Part shown: positions 22,043-34,916 of the stretch, piece after piece
How the letters are laid out: the number at the start of each line of letters is the position of its first letter
How positions within the stretch are numbered: the stretch's first letter is position 1
Program-made: the position numbers and the translations under genes
DNA from: Carettochelys insculpta
Taxonomy: Eukaryota > Chordata > Testudines > Carettochelyidae
Assembly (NCBI RefSeq): GCF_033958435.1
Contig: NC_134147.1
Coordinates: 47,796,001-47,860,000 of the forward strand
Direction of reading: 5' to 3'
Length of the DNA: 64,000 nt
The notes under the pieces: model-generated
Database searches by the model: none
Seen by the model: only the letters and a program-made list of their open reading frames with translations
What the model was told of the DNA's origin: nothing

Positions 22043-25000
22043 AGAGGGCAAATGGATGCTTGTGCTCACATGAATGGCTCTTAACAGTGCATTTCTGCCT
22101 AAGTGGCCAGATCTGGCACTGCACGTTGGGATCTTATTAGCTGTTTTAACTCTTTCAATCTGTGTTCGATTCTGATAAAACCAACCCTTCGGCCAGCACA
22201 AACAGTTACTGTGCAAACAATTATCTTTTGGCACTTTGTCAGTCATGTGAGTTCTCTTGTGCACGTTCATATTGTTCAGCATAGACATAGCTAATGCCCT
22301 AGAGTAAGGGCCTATGAAACCTACGTCAAAATGTTTTGTTTGATGTTAATCTGTTAACAAAGCTCAGAAGATAGCTTGTTTCAATGGTTTTTGCTGCATT
22401 TGCTGCTCCCAAGTTGATAATGAGCACTTTTTGATTTTCTCCAACATATTCATTTTTTATCAACAGCTCCAGGGCAGCAGATTGTGAGTTGCATCATTCT
22501 GATTGCACACAAGTCCAAAGTGTTTACGGCCGGGTCTGTTTGAGGCTAATGGCTGTACTGGGCTATGAAATGCTGTTCGTGACAGAGATGGGAGAACTAC
22601 TGTGAAAAACATGGTACCTTGAACATTTCCCAAATGTGGAACTTCATGTGGACCTGCTGTTTGGCATGGATCTGACATGTGCGTGTGACAGCTGCCAGCC
22701 TGACAAGTGTGCTGCAGATCGAATCAAGAGCCTCAAAGCTAAAAGCATGAGCTACTCCAGACTGAGCTAAATAGCCTAGACTCTTCAACTGGAGTTGAAG
22801 CAGACTCGGCCCCTCTATGGGCTGACACCGCAGGGTACCTGGAACAGACACAGTGTGTGAGGAACTTTCAGCTATGTTTCATTATTCTGTGGCCTTCTGC
22901 ATTTCTGTGTTCCAGCCAGGACCAGAGAGTTGGCTCAGACTGCTTATAGTTTAGCTGGTAGAAGGACATGAGAAAGCCCGAAAATCTCATAACAACAGGC
23001 TAAGCTGAAGACAAAAGACTAACAGTTGACCAGACAGCACTTTGAACATGCAGGGTGGGATTTCCACAGGAGTTAGGTGCCCAGCTCCCATTGAATTTCA
23101 ATTGTACTTAGATTCCTAAATCCCTTAGGCTCCTTTGACATTCCCAGATGTGAATGGTAGACAATGCTAAATGTTAGTTAATTAAATTATGCCCTGTTAT
23201 AGTTAACTGTGCTCTGTCCTAGGCAACCAACAGACTGGAAATTGCATTTGAAAAAAAAATTTGATTGTGTCGCTCTGCAATGTGCACATAAATAACATGC
23301 ACAGAGATTCCATGCCATTAAGGGCCCCAATCCTGCACCCTGGGAAATCAACATGAATCCTACTGACTTCATCCACAGAGTTTAGAGCTAGGTTCAATGA
23401 CTCTCAACATTTATACACATTGTACCAGCACCTCAGCCTGCAGGCTGGAGCCCCAAGAAAGATGGATGAGACATTTCAAATGGGAAAAGACATATGATAA
23501 ATTCCTGCCCATAAGAAAGTCCCTGTAGACTAATGAGAGCAAAATATCTGCCCACGGAAAACACATTTCCTTCCTCGGTACTTCTATTTACATCAGGTCT
23601 GAATGAAGTCATTGTTAGTCACCGAGTTTTATCATCCAACCACAGGACAGGAGAGTGAATGCTGAATCAATGCAAAAAATTAAGGAGCTATGTTTTTTAT
23701 TACAAAGAGATATTTGGAATTGATCCCTTAGGCTTTCCAGTCATCTCAGTTTCATTTTGTACATCAGCGAGTGGAGTGCTGGGGGAAGTAGTTAGAATGC
23801 GAGGACTGATCAGCTGTAATTTAATTCTAAGATGACCACAACCAAACTGCTACAAAATAAAGATAGACAGAGGCATCATGTCGATATATTTGCATATGGC
23901 ATAGTCAGTCCTCTTTTCTGCTCGAACTGAGAAAACCATTTTTCAATTTCTACAACACAGATGATGATGGGTTGGGTTTTTTTGCAAGGCACAGAATTAT
24001 TTTACAGAAAAAAATTAACTATGAAAGGAAAAATAATATTACTTGCTGATCCTGCCTGTGTCTATAAAATTCTAAACTACAGTAAATAAGTATATGAATG
24101 GTACACTGTAAAAGGCAGAGGATATTTTATTTGTTCAAAATAATGAGGGCCTGACTACAAAGCCAAAATTGCATTGTTTGTAGAACTGCTTGAATGAAGG
24201 TCTTATAATCTGGTTCTGGAATTATGAATGAACAAAATGGTAGTGTTAACCATCAGCTAATATACGGAAGGATGATGGTGGCTTTCTGTACATCCCCACA
24301 ACACTGAAGTCCTAATTAGTTTCAATCACTTTCAGCTGACATTAGCAATTTTTCCTTTGTCTCCATTGGGTTAAGCATCTGAAGGTGATTATCACTTTTG
24401 GATTAAGTCCAGGTTGCCTCATCTTCAGTCACAGCGTCGTTTTTATGCTTCTCTGGCTGGTTACAAGATTTGCTGTGTTGTGACTGCAGCAATAGAAGGG
24501 ATTGGAACCTCTCATTGTAAAAATCAGCAGCTCCCAGGAAAGTGTTAGGACAAAGGCTGCTGCATTTTAAACCACCACCAAAAAAACTTGAGTAGTACTT
24601 TCTTTGTCTCTGAGACAGACTGGTCTGGGGATGGGCTCTCCAACCCATCACACTGATGAAGCTGCAGGTTCCCTATAAACTCTTAGCAGTGTTCATGACA
24701 GTTCCTGGCCCTTCCTGGCTACATTTATTGTGGGGTTTATACCACAGACAGGGAGCTAGGCAAAGACTTCTAGTGTCCCATTAGACAGGCTCTTTCAACA
24801 ATAAATCTCCCGAGTCAGCTGCTTTAGGCCGGACATCCTCCTGCTCATCAGCAACCATCGCAGCAGTTCCTTCTGGGTTGGGCTCCTTCCTGGCTCCTTT
24901 TCAGAAGACACCAGTGAGATCCTGTTACAGCCAAATTGGCCACTTGATTTTCAGTTTGCATGAGCACATGGGTGGAGGAACTCAGTACATTGGAGACATC

Positions 25001-25260
25001 GGCTGTGAGCCCCCTTCTGAATGACCTATCTCCATCTATTTATAAAGGTACAGAAGGAAGCACTGTATTACAATGAAGATGCCAACTGAAGGTATCATGC
25101 TGCCATTAGGAAACTATCCCTGGCGTTCATCAAGACAGGTAACTTTGTAACAGGAACACTCATTGTAACCAGCTCCAGGTAATTCTAAGTTTGATCCCAT
25201 TGTGACGGACAAAGATGAATTGATCATTTCATACCAGTGATTGCCGAGATGCAGAGATCA
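22043..25260. other. no gene recognised
   Basis: Unique-looking non-coding sequence, AT-rich between 23.6 and 24.4 kb. A short GGGCCCCAATCCTGCACC piece near 23323 resembles a dispersed amniote repeat. No domain in any frame. Confidence 0.4.
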
Positions 25261-25438
25261 TAGTAAATTGCCTAGGGAGGTTGTGGAATCTCCATCTCTG
25301 GAGATATTTAAGAGGGGGTTAGACAAACACTTGTTAGGGATGATCTAGATGGCACTTGGTCCTGCTGCAAGTGCCAGGGACTAGACCTGATGACCTCTCA
25401 AGGTCCCTTCCAGTTATAGTGTTCTATGATTCTACGAC
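25261..25438 (+). mobile_element. CR1 LINE 3' end, short
   Basis: About 180 bp of the extreme CR1 3' end: GGGAGGTTGTGGAATCTCC, GGAGATATTTAAGAGGGGGTTAGACAAACAC, GATGATCTAGATGG, GACTAGACCTGATGACCTC and TTCCAGTTATAGTGTTCTATGATTCTACGA. The TTCTATGATTCTA end is the microsatellite-like CR1 terminus. Strong 5' truncation. Confidence 0.92.
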
Positions 25439-27652
25439 CTAATTTCATTTATGTCTGTCCAAAGAGGCAAATTGCTAAACTGCTTTTACAAGCTTCAGAA
25501 CCATTTGCTTTATGCTCATTACTTCTCACTTTCCTGCTTGCAAGGCTCCCTTTCTGCACTGCTAGCTGTTGCGCTTTTAGGGGATAGTCATATTTTATAC
25601 TTTGTGAATGTGTTTTAATTGGATTTCCTGATGATATGCTTTGGCAGGTCAAGATTATGGTGACATTTACTTGTATTAGTAACAAAATCTAAGCAAGGCG
25701 GCATTGACTGATCACAAAATAAACTTCAAGTCCCAGGCAGACACTTGCCTTTTCTGTGTTTTCCTGGCTGCTGTTTGTGCAATGGAGGCTTCTGAGAGGA
25801 GGACATGAGAACAGCAAAGCCTTCCCTGGAGGACAAGGTTGACTTTTCTAAACATTTGCCCTCTTGCTTAAATTATGCCTGCCCATCCACAGGCCTGGCT
25901 AATCCTCTCGTTAGTGAGCGCTCTGATAGCTCAGCTCCGCTCCAGTGTGCATAGCATTATACAGCTCATCCGAGTATTGATGCTGCAGCACGGAGGAGAA
26001 TTGAGATTGTTTTTTCCACATGCTTCCTTCTTTTAAAACTTAAGATGTACACTGGAAATAATTTCAAGGGCGGCTGAGCATTGCCACCAGGGGAATGCAA
26101 GGAGGTTTCAACATTAAGGCGAAAAGATGTAGAAAATCTGCAAGCGGTTGTCTTTGAAGTTATATTTTGAGGCTAAACTCACAGAAACCTTATTTAGCCA
26201 GACCTCATTCAGCCTCTTCCCTAGGACTGCATCTCATCATTTCTGAAGGAGGCTGAGAAACACTTTTTCCCATTCAAACTAGAGTCCCACGTGATTAAGA
26301 CACCAGCTCTACGGGGCTAGAAGCTAGAGAGCAACGTAGAGAAGCACAAGGTTGAGAAGAAGGAGTGGGGTAGGGACGCAGAAGAGGCCAGCCAGACTGC
26401 AGGATAGCTTGCCATTATTGTATTCACTTTGCCTTCCCTACCACCACCACCACTAAGTCTGGGAGAACTGGAAATAGACTGTGAAAGGGGAGGGATTTTG
26501 TTGGAATGTACCACAGAAAATCCTACAGTACCCGTGGAGTGTGAGTCATCCTGATCACCATGACAATGAATTGATGTACACAGTAACAAGCTGAGATCAT
26601 GGATGTAGTAACCCATTGAAAGAGGACACTCCGGTAGTGGTAAGGGGAGGAAATACAAATAATGAAGAGGCGGTGAACCCCCTGTTAAATATGCAGCCAT
26701 GTCAGTGCGCCATATAAAGATTGCTTGCCAGCCTATAGGTAGGAGGAGAGAGAAATGTAGCCCTTGAGGAGAACCAGAAGGATGGCCACTGTGGAGGAGG
26801 AAGACGCTGGCTAACCTGTGAGGTTGTTCTGCAGGGGGAAGTGCAGCTGACGTTCGGTATGATTCCTCTTTCCCTTACTGAGTTGGAGTGTTTGTGACTG
26901 TGCTAAATGCATTAACCCTCTACACGTACGTACAGAGGAGTTCCCCTGATGTCAGTGGTGCACATCCGGGATCTCAATGTACATTCATAATATGGGCCTG
27001 ATCTTGGGACAAGAACCTGTCAACCACCAAAGTGATAATGGAATTCTTAAGTAATCAACACAATACATAATCTGTACATCAGGCTAGGTTACATAAGCAA
27101 GCCCACTACTGCATGCCACTAAGTTTTGCCAAGAGGGGGAAGACAGCTATGGTCCTTGTTTGCTTTCTGAGAATCACACATAAAGCAATGTCTCCTCAGA
27201 CCCCTGTCCCGTCCCAAACACCACACATTGTCTATCGGACTCACAGACTGGAGACTTCATATTCCTTCCAGTGGAATGACCCCTAACCATACTTGTTTGC
27301 CAGGCAGGCGCTAGGCAGCTACCGCATGGCGGCCCTGCTAGGCACTGCATGCAGCTCAGGAAGTTCAAGGTTATGACATCCCTATTCTACAACATCCCTG
27401 AACACTGGAGATGGCCCAGAGACATAACATGAAGATACCCATTGCTGTAGACAATACCCAGGGCCCCATGTGCAGAGCCCACTGTACCAAGCATGGTATA
27501 CTCTCAGTAGAACAGGTTCTTGCCCCAAAAAGCTTACAACGCACATAGCCAGCCAGCCACAGGGGGAGGGAACAATCATATTCTCCACCATGTTTTATAG
27601 GGCAGGGAAAGTGCCAGTTCAGTTTTTCAGCCACAGAGCAATAGTTCCTCAC
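25439..27652. other. no gene recognised
   Basis: Non-coding sequence. The stretch CAGGTTCTTGCCCCAAAAAGCTTACAAC near 27508-27540 resembles the old L2/MIR-type tail, too short for a separate call. The Leu/Pro-rich minus frame at 26317-26700 (127 residues) has no domain or conservation evidence. Confidence 0.4.
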
Positions 27653-27665
27653 TGCTTCTTCCTAA

Positions 27666-27872
27666 TATCAGAGAGGTAGCCGTGTTAATCTGTAGCTTCG
27701 GGAACAACAAGAAGTCCTGTAGCACCTAATAGACTAACAGATATTTTGGAGCATAAGCTTTCGTGGGCAAAGACCCGCTTCCTCAGCTGCATCTGATGAA
27801 GCGGGTCTTTGCCCCCGAAAGCTTATGCTCCAAAATATCCATTAGTCTCTACGGTGCCACAAGACTTCTTGT
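27666..27872. mobile_element. PLE-tail foldback element with exact 13-bp duplication
   Basis: The left end AGAGGTAGCCGTGTTAATCTG leads into CAACAAGAAGTCCTGTAGCACC and GGAGCATAAGCTTTCGTGGGC. After a short centre (CTTCCTCAGCTGCAT) the sequence turns back as GCCCCCGAAAGCTTATGCTCC and GGTGCCACAAGACTTCTTGTTG. The right arm lacks the outer GGCTACCTCTCT end. It is flanked by an exact 13-bp duplication, TGCTTCTTCCTAA, at 27653-27665 and 27873-27885. The structure equals the foldback at 2.9 kb and, in a different subfamily, the coding pair at 41.6-43.2 kb. No coding capacity. Confidence 0.88.
27793..27830 (+). ncRNA. hammerhead-ribozyme-like core
   Basis: CTGATGA (27793-27799) is followed by a hairpin GCGGG / CCCCC with one mismatched pair (27801-27816) and GAAA (27817-27820). 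A three-base-pair hairpin AGC-TTAT-GCT and a C at 27830 come next, in the place of the UH cleavage site. This is the order of a type I hammerhead (CUGANGA, stem II, GAAA, stem III, UH). One extra A lies between the box and stem II, and I could not build a convincing stem I. PLEs are known to carry hammerhead motifs. Activity here is not shown. Confidence 0.45.
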
Positions 27873-27885
27873 TGCTTCTTCCTAA

Positions 27886-30319
27886 GCCATTTCTGCCCAC
27901 TCCTAGGCAACATTAGGGCATTAGAGTTATACGGTATTGATCATAAAGAGCAATCAACTTCAGGTCCTTGTCAGCTCTGATAGGAGCAGTTCCTGGACTG
28001 CACCTTGTAGTACATTCCAGGTGCTAGTTCATATTAATTGATTTAAAAAATATAACCCAATACATTTTCATATTTCGACTCGATGTAACCTAACTGCAGC
28101 TAAGGAACATCTGCTTCCATGTCATTTCGGCTGCCTCACAATGAATGAGAGAGACATGCCAGGTCCCCCTGCTGGAGAGGTCACTCGATTTGGGTTTGGA
28201 AAGCCAGAGCTCCTGTGCTTTCCGTAATTACCAATCAGTTTTACATCCATCGCAAAATTAAGCCCCCATTATTCTAATTGCCACAAAATTAAAGAGATTG
28301 AACAGAGAAGAAGTGCCTCTGCCTGGCAAATTGTTACTCTGGAAAGATAAAAACAAATTCAGGGATTGCCTGGAGGGTGGGGGCCAGATAGGCATCCAGA
28401 AGTGCACTGATCTGGTGCAAAGGAGACACGCTGGTAACTAGCACTCTCTTTGTGCCAGACTCTCTCTCTCCACGCGGGAGTGAGGAACAGACATTCACTA
28501 TGATGGAGAAAGAATGCCCAGAGGCAACTCCCTTCTTTTTGTTTGGCAAGGCAGAGGAAGCCCAGGGGCCTGGCAACAGGTGTGGAACAAAACCTGCTCT
28601 TCCCTACTTTGATTTGTCAAAGAACTGCCACTTTTATAATCACCATGAATGAATGGAGATCAAAAAAAAAAATCGGCAAGCACAAGGGAAACTTCAGCAT
28701 TAGGGGCCAGATCCTAACTGTGTGGGAACTCCCCAGCTGCACAAGAAGTCGTGGCAGAGGGACAGTTTTCAGGATGCTCCAGGGTGGGGTGAGAAAACAG
28801 GGAATATTGAAAGGAATATTGAAAAGCTTAACAACTCCAGCATCTCCTGCTCTGCTAATGAAGATATATCAACAGGCTGGGTTTAGGAGGTACAGTAATA
28901 AGACAAACATATTACTGTGAGGAGTGTTTGAAAGACACTTGCAATTACAGCTGCTATGGAACAATGAAATATATACTGTTCCTTAAATAAACTGAAAAAA
29001 TGATAACCTCTTTTAACTGTCGTGATGTAGTAGAGAAATCTTCATATCTTCCTTAATGAGATTTTTATTGCCAGTGTAAATTTGTCTTGAACTGAATTTT
29101 TGTCTTGGGAACCCTGAATTATGTTATACCGAGTTGTTCCTGGTAAGCATGCAGGCTTGGACACATTTTTTGCCGTGAAAATGACTCCTTCTGGCAAACT
29201 GAAAGCAATTGAAGCTCAGTTTAATTAGCTGCCTTCTGTAAATATGCCATTATTCTTCTAGCTCAGCGCTGGAGTTATATTTACAAAGGGAACAGATAGC
29301 AATAATTATTTTGGGCTGTAGTTAGTCAGTATTAGTTAATGCCTGAGTGTAATTGAGAGGAAATTAAGACAAGTGTAGTCACTGGTGGCAAAAGAATATG
29401 ATTCAGTGGGTATAGACACCACACCTGCATTTTCATTCACAAGTTGAAACATATCACACACTTCCTGCAAAAAAAGCAAATATTTGCCCCAGGGACACTG
29501 CCTGAGAGTCAGTTCTGCGCGGTTTGTGAAGGTCGCTTCCTTAACATTAAAGCTCCATTCGATGGCTGTAAATAACCAAGACAGGGCTATTTTTACTAGC
29601 TACTTGTCAAGATACAGCTTCATTAATTGACAGCCTGGAGCCATTTTACTAGTAACAAGGAAATGGGCTCTCCTGGTGGCTGACTTTGGGCTTAGAGCCT
29701 TTCACTGCTGGCTCCCTTTCCATTACAAAAGCCTCGTGCCTCACACCTACCCGCACGAGAGACTCTGCTGCACTCGCCTCCCCCTGGGGAAGAGGATCAG
29801 AGAAGAAGTGTGTGACAAACGCTTAATGCACGACTGGAAGCTGCTCAGATGCTCTGGGAATGAGAGCTGAGGAGGAGACTGGACAGAAGATAATTTCAGT
29901 CCACAAAAGCTAATGCCACTGGTTGTGCCTGCTTCACCACTGCCCGGCTTCTCCTGTTATCATTCGCAGCTGTGCCGGGTAGGTCCACAGTCACAGTGGC
30001 AGGATTTTATAGCCCCTCTCCCCCACAGGCTGGTGGGGAGTTAGGCATCACCTCTTGGCATGGCCCTGTGGGAAATGAGTCACTGCCTGTTGTTTCAGTT
30101 CCCCAAAGCAGAGAGGGCCCTTGCTCCTGGCCCTGAAGCCCACACCGCTTTCACTCCAAAACTCCCAGAGTGCCAACCCTTAGCAAAGCCCCGACAAACC
30201 AAAAGCCAAATGCTGTAGTCCTTAAAACGCCCAGCAAAATGCCCATTACCTGCCAGTAATAAGGGCTGATGAATGAGGCCCAATGCTCCTGTGTTTGTAA
30301 ACAGTTATCAGGTGGGAAA
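27886..30319. other. no gene recognised
   Basis: Non-coding. 28960-29360 is AT-rich with several TAATTA-like motifs and no repeat signature; it may be an old single-copy element, but nothing in the sequence alone proves this. Frames are short and without domains. Confidence 0.4.
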
Positions 30320-30620
30320 TAAGCTCTGAGAAGGTGGGAGGTCTCATGCTTAAGGCACTGGAGCAGGACCTGAAAAATCTGGGCTCAATTTCCCAGTGCT
30401 ACCATGAAGTCTGACTTTGGGTAAGTCATTTCTCCTTTGCTCCTCAAGCCCTATCCATAACATGGGGCTAATACAACTTCCCTTCTCCCATTCTCGCTCT
30501 GTCCTGTTTACTTAGGTTGCAGATGCCCTGGGATGGCTCCTGTCTTTTCCTAAGGGTGTTCGCAGTGCCTGGCTGAATGGGAACCTTGGGTACGACATGC
30601 TTTGCAAGTTTCTGCACAAA
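30320..30620 (+). mobile_element. MIR-like tRNA-derived SINE
   Basis: The order GCTTAAGGCACTGGAGCAGGACC, TCTGGGCTCAATTTCCCAG (diverged B-box region, GGTTCAATTCC-type) and TACCATGAAGTCTGACTTTGGGTAAGTCA is seen. It continues with CCATAACATGGGGCTAATA. This reproduces the tRNA-derived head and CORE body of the amniote MIR-type SINE (consensus sense: ggttcaattccc, tgtgtgaccttgggcaagtca, atggggataata). The tail after 30500 is uncertain. Old and diverged. Confidence 0.75.
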
Positions 30621-33600
30621 TACCAGCTTACATACTTCTGTACCCGCAACAGTAAATTACTGTTAAATGTAGCATTTAGCCTGCAATGCTTCCACAGCTC
30701 TGAAGAGTAGAAGTGCAGCACAGACCTAGAGCTCTCAGCACAGCTCACAGAAGTCCCTTTCTGCCACCTTCAAAATCCCTCTGAAATAATGGGTTCTGCT
30801 GTACTCAAATACTTTCCCAGCTTTGCTAAAAACACGCACTGCCCTAGCCCAGGGGTGGCACACAAACAATGCAGCAGTGGCAAAACAGCTGCCACGTCAG
30901 GAGCTGGGCCGTATCTGTCTGTACAGCGTGGAAGCGGTGCAGCTGTACCGATACCACCATGCTGCTGCCATGTGGCTAGTGGAGATTCTCTAGGCCAGGG
31001 ACTTTCCCATCAGAACAGAAAAGCCACCTCTGCAAGTGGCAGAATCGCTGTCTGAAGCATGGCACTGAGCACACAAGCGCATGACAGTTTATTCACGCCC
31101 CTGAGTGACATAAGTTATGCCAGCCTAGTCTGTAGTGCCGGCAGAGCCTTGGGGTCCTTCCTGACCCTATGTTTCTAGCTCAGAAAATAGCCACGTTCCA
31201 ACTATGCTGGTAGCTGGTGCGTATTTTCCATACTTCAGTGTGCAGCAGCAGATCAGAGAGCCTCCAGGGTGCTATACAACCTGTAACAAATTCTCATTTG
31301 AGCCATTATGTAGATGAGATGCTTAAAAATATTCATTTGCTCCTCTGAGACATTGGTATTACTACATAAAGTGAATGGATACCACAATCAGTAAAATATC
31401 CTCTTATGGTACTTGCATAGTGCTTGGAGTTTATGAACCATATCTGTGTGAAAGACACCACACAAGCAGAGTTTTGGCTGTCCTTCCACTGGGGTTCAGA
31501 TGAAGAGTATTTCCGTAATTCAAAAATCTGCTCTAAGTTTGGATAGGGAAAGGTATGTGTCGGGCGTGTAGTTACATAGAAGTAAAAGCCAGTGCAAAAA
31601 AAAAAAATAGCTACTATTGATGCAGGCTCACAGTTCCTTCTTTGACTAGCTTATAGCTCTGGAAATTCATGACAAAATGGAACTGAAATTTGAATGTTGC
31701 TTATTTCATTCTTCACATGTCACAGTGCAAGAAACACCATCTCTCAAAACTGAAAGAGGTGTTTGGTTTTAGCAGTCTCTAGGCCTGTTCATTGCAAAAG
31801 CCAACTGGATATTAACGTGATATATACGTAACAAACAGATTGCACCAATTTTCCAGATGAGGTGAAGATGTAACGTTACTAGTTCTGGAGGAGGGTTTCC
31901 CCTGTACTCACTGACTTGAAGATAACAACCTACTATTACTGCTGCTTAGTGGCGTTACTCCTTTGTTAAATGATCTAAAGATCTGTGCTGTTGTGCTTAA
32001 AATATCCATGAGTCCCATGGAGTGGCAACTTGTTGCAAGCACAGAGCTGATGTCAGGTAACTTCTGGCTGTCTAAAAGCAGTGGTCTGCCACAAGCTGTA
32101 CCCAGTGCTGCTCTGCACAACTTGTAGTACCAGAGTAGTCATACAAAGTATAACTGGAACCTGAGCACCACATAAAACTTCTAACTCACCAGTATTGCAC
32201 CAGGCTACTGAATGAGGATTCCCCGCCCCCCTACTTCCTGTAACACACCACTTTGTGGTGAAGCTCTCAGCTTTCCCCAAGGAATAAAAAAAACAAGTGG
32301 GTATCTGAGTCAGACATTTCAATGAAGAGCATGTCTTGCAAGAGGGGTTCTTGCACAGGCCATGAAAATACTTCCTAAAATGGGAGAACACCCACGTTCA
32401 GTTTTTAATAGTACCAGCACCACATAAGGCACAGATGTTCTTCCAGCCTCAACTCTCAGCCAGGGCCATTAGCAATCACGGTTTCCAGAGTGCCACAGAG
32501 GTACATTCCTCTTCAGAGCAAGATAAAAAGCAATCCTCTGGGGATGTAAATAAGCATGACACCATTGACTCAGGCTCTGGCCCTGGGCATCTGCCTTGGA
32601 AAGCTTAAATCTGACCCTTTGGATTGTAACCTCCAGGGCACCCTTGCAAGCCCATTGCTGCCAGGTCTAAGAGATCCTATTTAAGAGCCAGGTAGAACCT
32701 GGCATTACCAGAGAAAGGAGAGGCTAGCAATGGAGGAAGGTTACAGCAGTGATAGACAATGGGCTAGTGCACTGCAAAGAAATCATCTGCATTTGGCCTG
32801 AGGAGGATCTCAAAGGGGGGAAGAAATAGACTTTGAAGGCATCTCTGGAGTAGGAGAGTAGGACTCCTGGCACACGGGATGAGAGAGATCACTTCAACAA
32901 GGGGGAGAAATGGCTACAGGAGCAGCAAGGTGATAACGGAGTGCAGGGGGAAGGAAAAATGCAATGGGAAATGGCCAGGCAGGCGTAGGCAAGGGAGAAA
33001 GTGACAGCGAGACGAGGAAGGGAGGCAGCTTGGCCAGGGAGGGACGCTTCTTTTAGCCCTGAATGTTGGGTTGCTGAAGAGCTGGCCAGGAGACTCCAGG
33101 TAGTCACGTCTCATAAGACAGCAGCAGAACTGACAGAAAAAGTTGAAGGCAGGGAAATGCCTCACCATATAGCTTGAAGCTGTTCCTGCCAGAGCCTACG
33201 AAGAGGCCAATATTTAAACACATTGTGTTAAATGAGACTTCAGCTCCATACAGCCTCGGCTCCAAATGGTGCCAAGAAATACTGGGATAGAGGCCACACT
33301 TGCTGCTGTTCCAGGCTAAGTGTGAGAAATGTGTCAGCAGGAACTAGGTGGGAAGAAGGGAAAAGCCATGCCCACAGGAAACGCCGGGGCATTCTCTGCT
33401 ACAGCTATGCAGCTTCTGATGCCACTGCTGAAGTTATGGCACTAGCTAGGATATTGAACAGAAGCCAGAATTAGCCCACATGAAACCGAGAAAAGCTTGC
33501 AGAAAAGGACATGCCTCCCTGTAATGTAAAAGAACCGTATCCAGTGGAAGCTATTTGCTTGCCCCTTCACTCTGCTTTGCAGTTTGGTACGTCCAGTGCT

Positions 33601-34358
33601 ATTGAAATATAGTGTTAGCTTTGAAAGTGGAGAGTGCCATGGGCACAAGGAAAGGCCAACGAGTGGCAGGGGAGCCCAGGCAGAACCATCAACACTTACC
33701 GCTGGAACACATTCCAGGGCCGCTGGTGGGGAGCTGTCCTGTGCAGAACGGACTCTACAGTGACAGACGGCTTTGGGCAAAAGCGTCCAGGCAACAATGT
33801 AAGGGGCATCGACAGCTGAGAAAGTGGGTAGTGGGTCCTCTTAACACCCGTCATGTAACCCTGCCAACAAGAACATCTGTTAAGGGACAAATCTATTCTT
33901 AGTTAGACCTGCCTGGCCCCCACCAAGTCATTGGCCAGATTCAAATCTTTTATTTCCTCCAGGGTTAGTGGCAGTCCAGCCAACACAGGCAATGGAGTCA
34001 GTTCAAATTAACGCTGGTGTGATCAACAGCAGAATCTAGACAAATTGGGTGTAACAGAGAAGAGGTCAGGTCAGTAGAGTCACCCCAGGTTTATCCACAG
34101 GGAACTCTGAAGGTTTTGTCCATTAGTATCGCTCTAGATATGTATGTTTTGCTGAGACACACATCCCTACCAGGAGCAGAGTGTATTTCTCTGTCACAGA
34201 AGGAAAAAGATATGGGTAGTTAGATTTAAGGAAAGGAAAGGAAAGCATTTGTCCTGCTTTCTGACCCTGGTTTTTCTGGGTTTTTTTTTTGTTGTTGTTG
34301 TTGTCGTTCAGCTCCTAGGCAATATTTTCTCCTTCAATTATTCACTAAGAAAGGGAAA
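30621..34358. other. no gene recognised
   Basis: Non-coding sequence. A T-run followed by GTTGTT repeats lies at 34269-34306, and an A-run at 31596-31608. No domain-bearing frame was found and no repeat family recognised. Confidence 0.4.
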
Positions 34359-34467
34359 GTGCCTGGTTTCTGTTCTTGTTTGTGCCACCATTTACTTCTG
34401 CTGCTATGGGAATACAGTTAATGGCAGCAACTGCTGTTTTATTAAAAATAATAAAGTACTAGAATGA
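34359..34467 (+). repeat. unnamed diverged repeat, copy A
   Basis: From GTGCCTGGTTTCTGTTC to AATAATAAAGTACTAGAATGA this matches, on the opposite strand, 36031-36146. Shared blocks include TTCTTGTTTGT, CAGTTAATG, ACTGCTGTTTT and AATAATAAAGT. Several frame-preserving differences exist, so the translated strings are also alike (VLVCATIYFCCYGNTVNGSN against FLVCSATYFFRQGNIVNVSD). Family unknown to me. Confidence 0.65.
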
Positions 34468-34689
34468 TAAAACAGCAATGTGAGCCAAAGGCTCACTCAT
34501 ATGCCCTTGTCTGATTTTTAACAGCACATTGGAGCTCAGCTAAAAATAAAACTTCACTGTACTGCATGAGAAACACAGAAAATCTGATATATTTGCTATA
34601 TAATTTAGTTAATTTTTCACATAATAATAAAAATCCCACACACAAACTTGTAATCTCTCAAGGATTTTTATACCAAATCTTTTATTCTG

Positions 34690-34775
34690 CATGTATACAT
34701 GGGGCAAATCCTCAGCTGGTGTAAATGGAAGTAGCTTCCGTGGATCTCTGCTGAGTTATACCTGCTGAATATCTG
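34690..34775 (+). repeat. dispersed amniote repeat (CAGCTGGTGTAAA type)
   Basis: GGGGCAAATCCTCAGCTGGTGTAAATGG is the start of a common reptilian palindromic repeat (sense: gggccagatcctcagctggtgtaaat). The second half is diverged. A related short piece with CCACTGACTTCAGTGGAACT occurs at 60176-60195. Confidence 0.5.
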
Positions 34776-34916
34776 GAGGACACATTATTTCTAATACAAT
34801 GAAACATTTCACATGTTGACCACACCAGGCTTGGAAAGGAAAACTTCTCCATCTGCTGGCCAACCTGGAGAACTGCTCCTGGTACATATCCATACAAGAC
34901 AGACGAGGTGGGTGAG

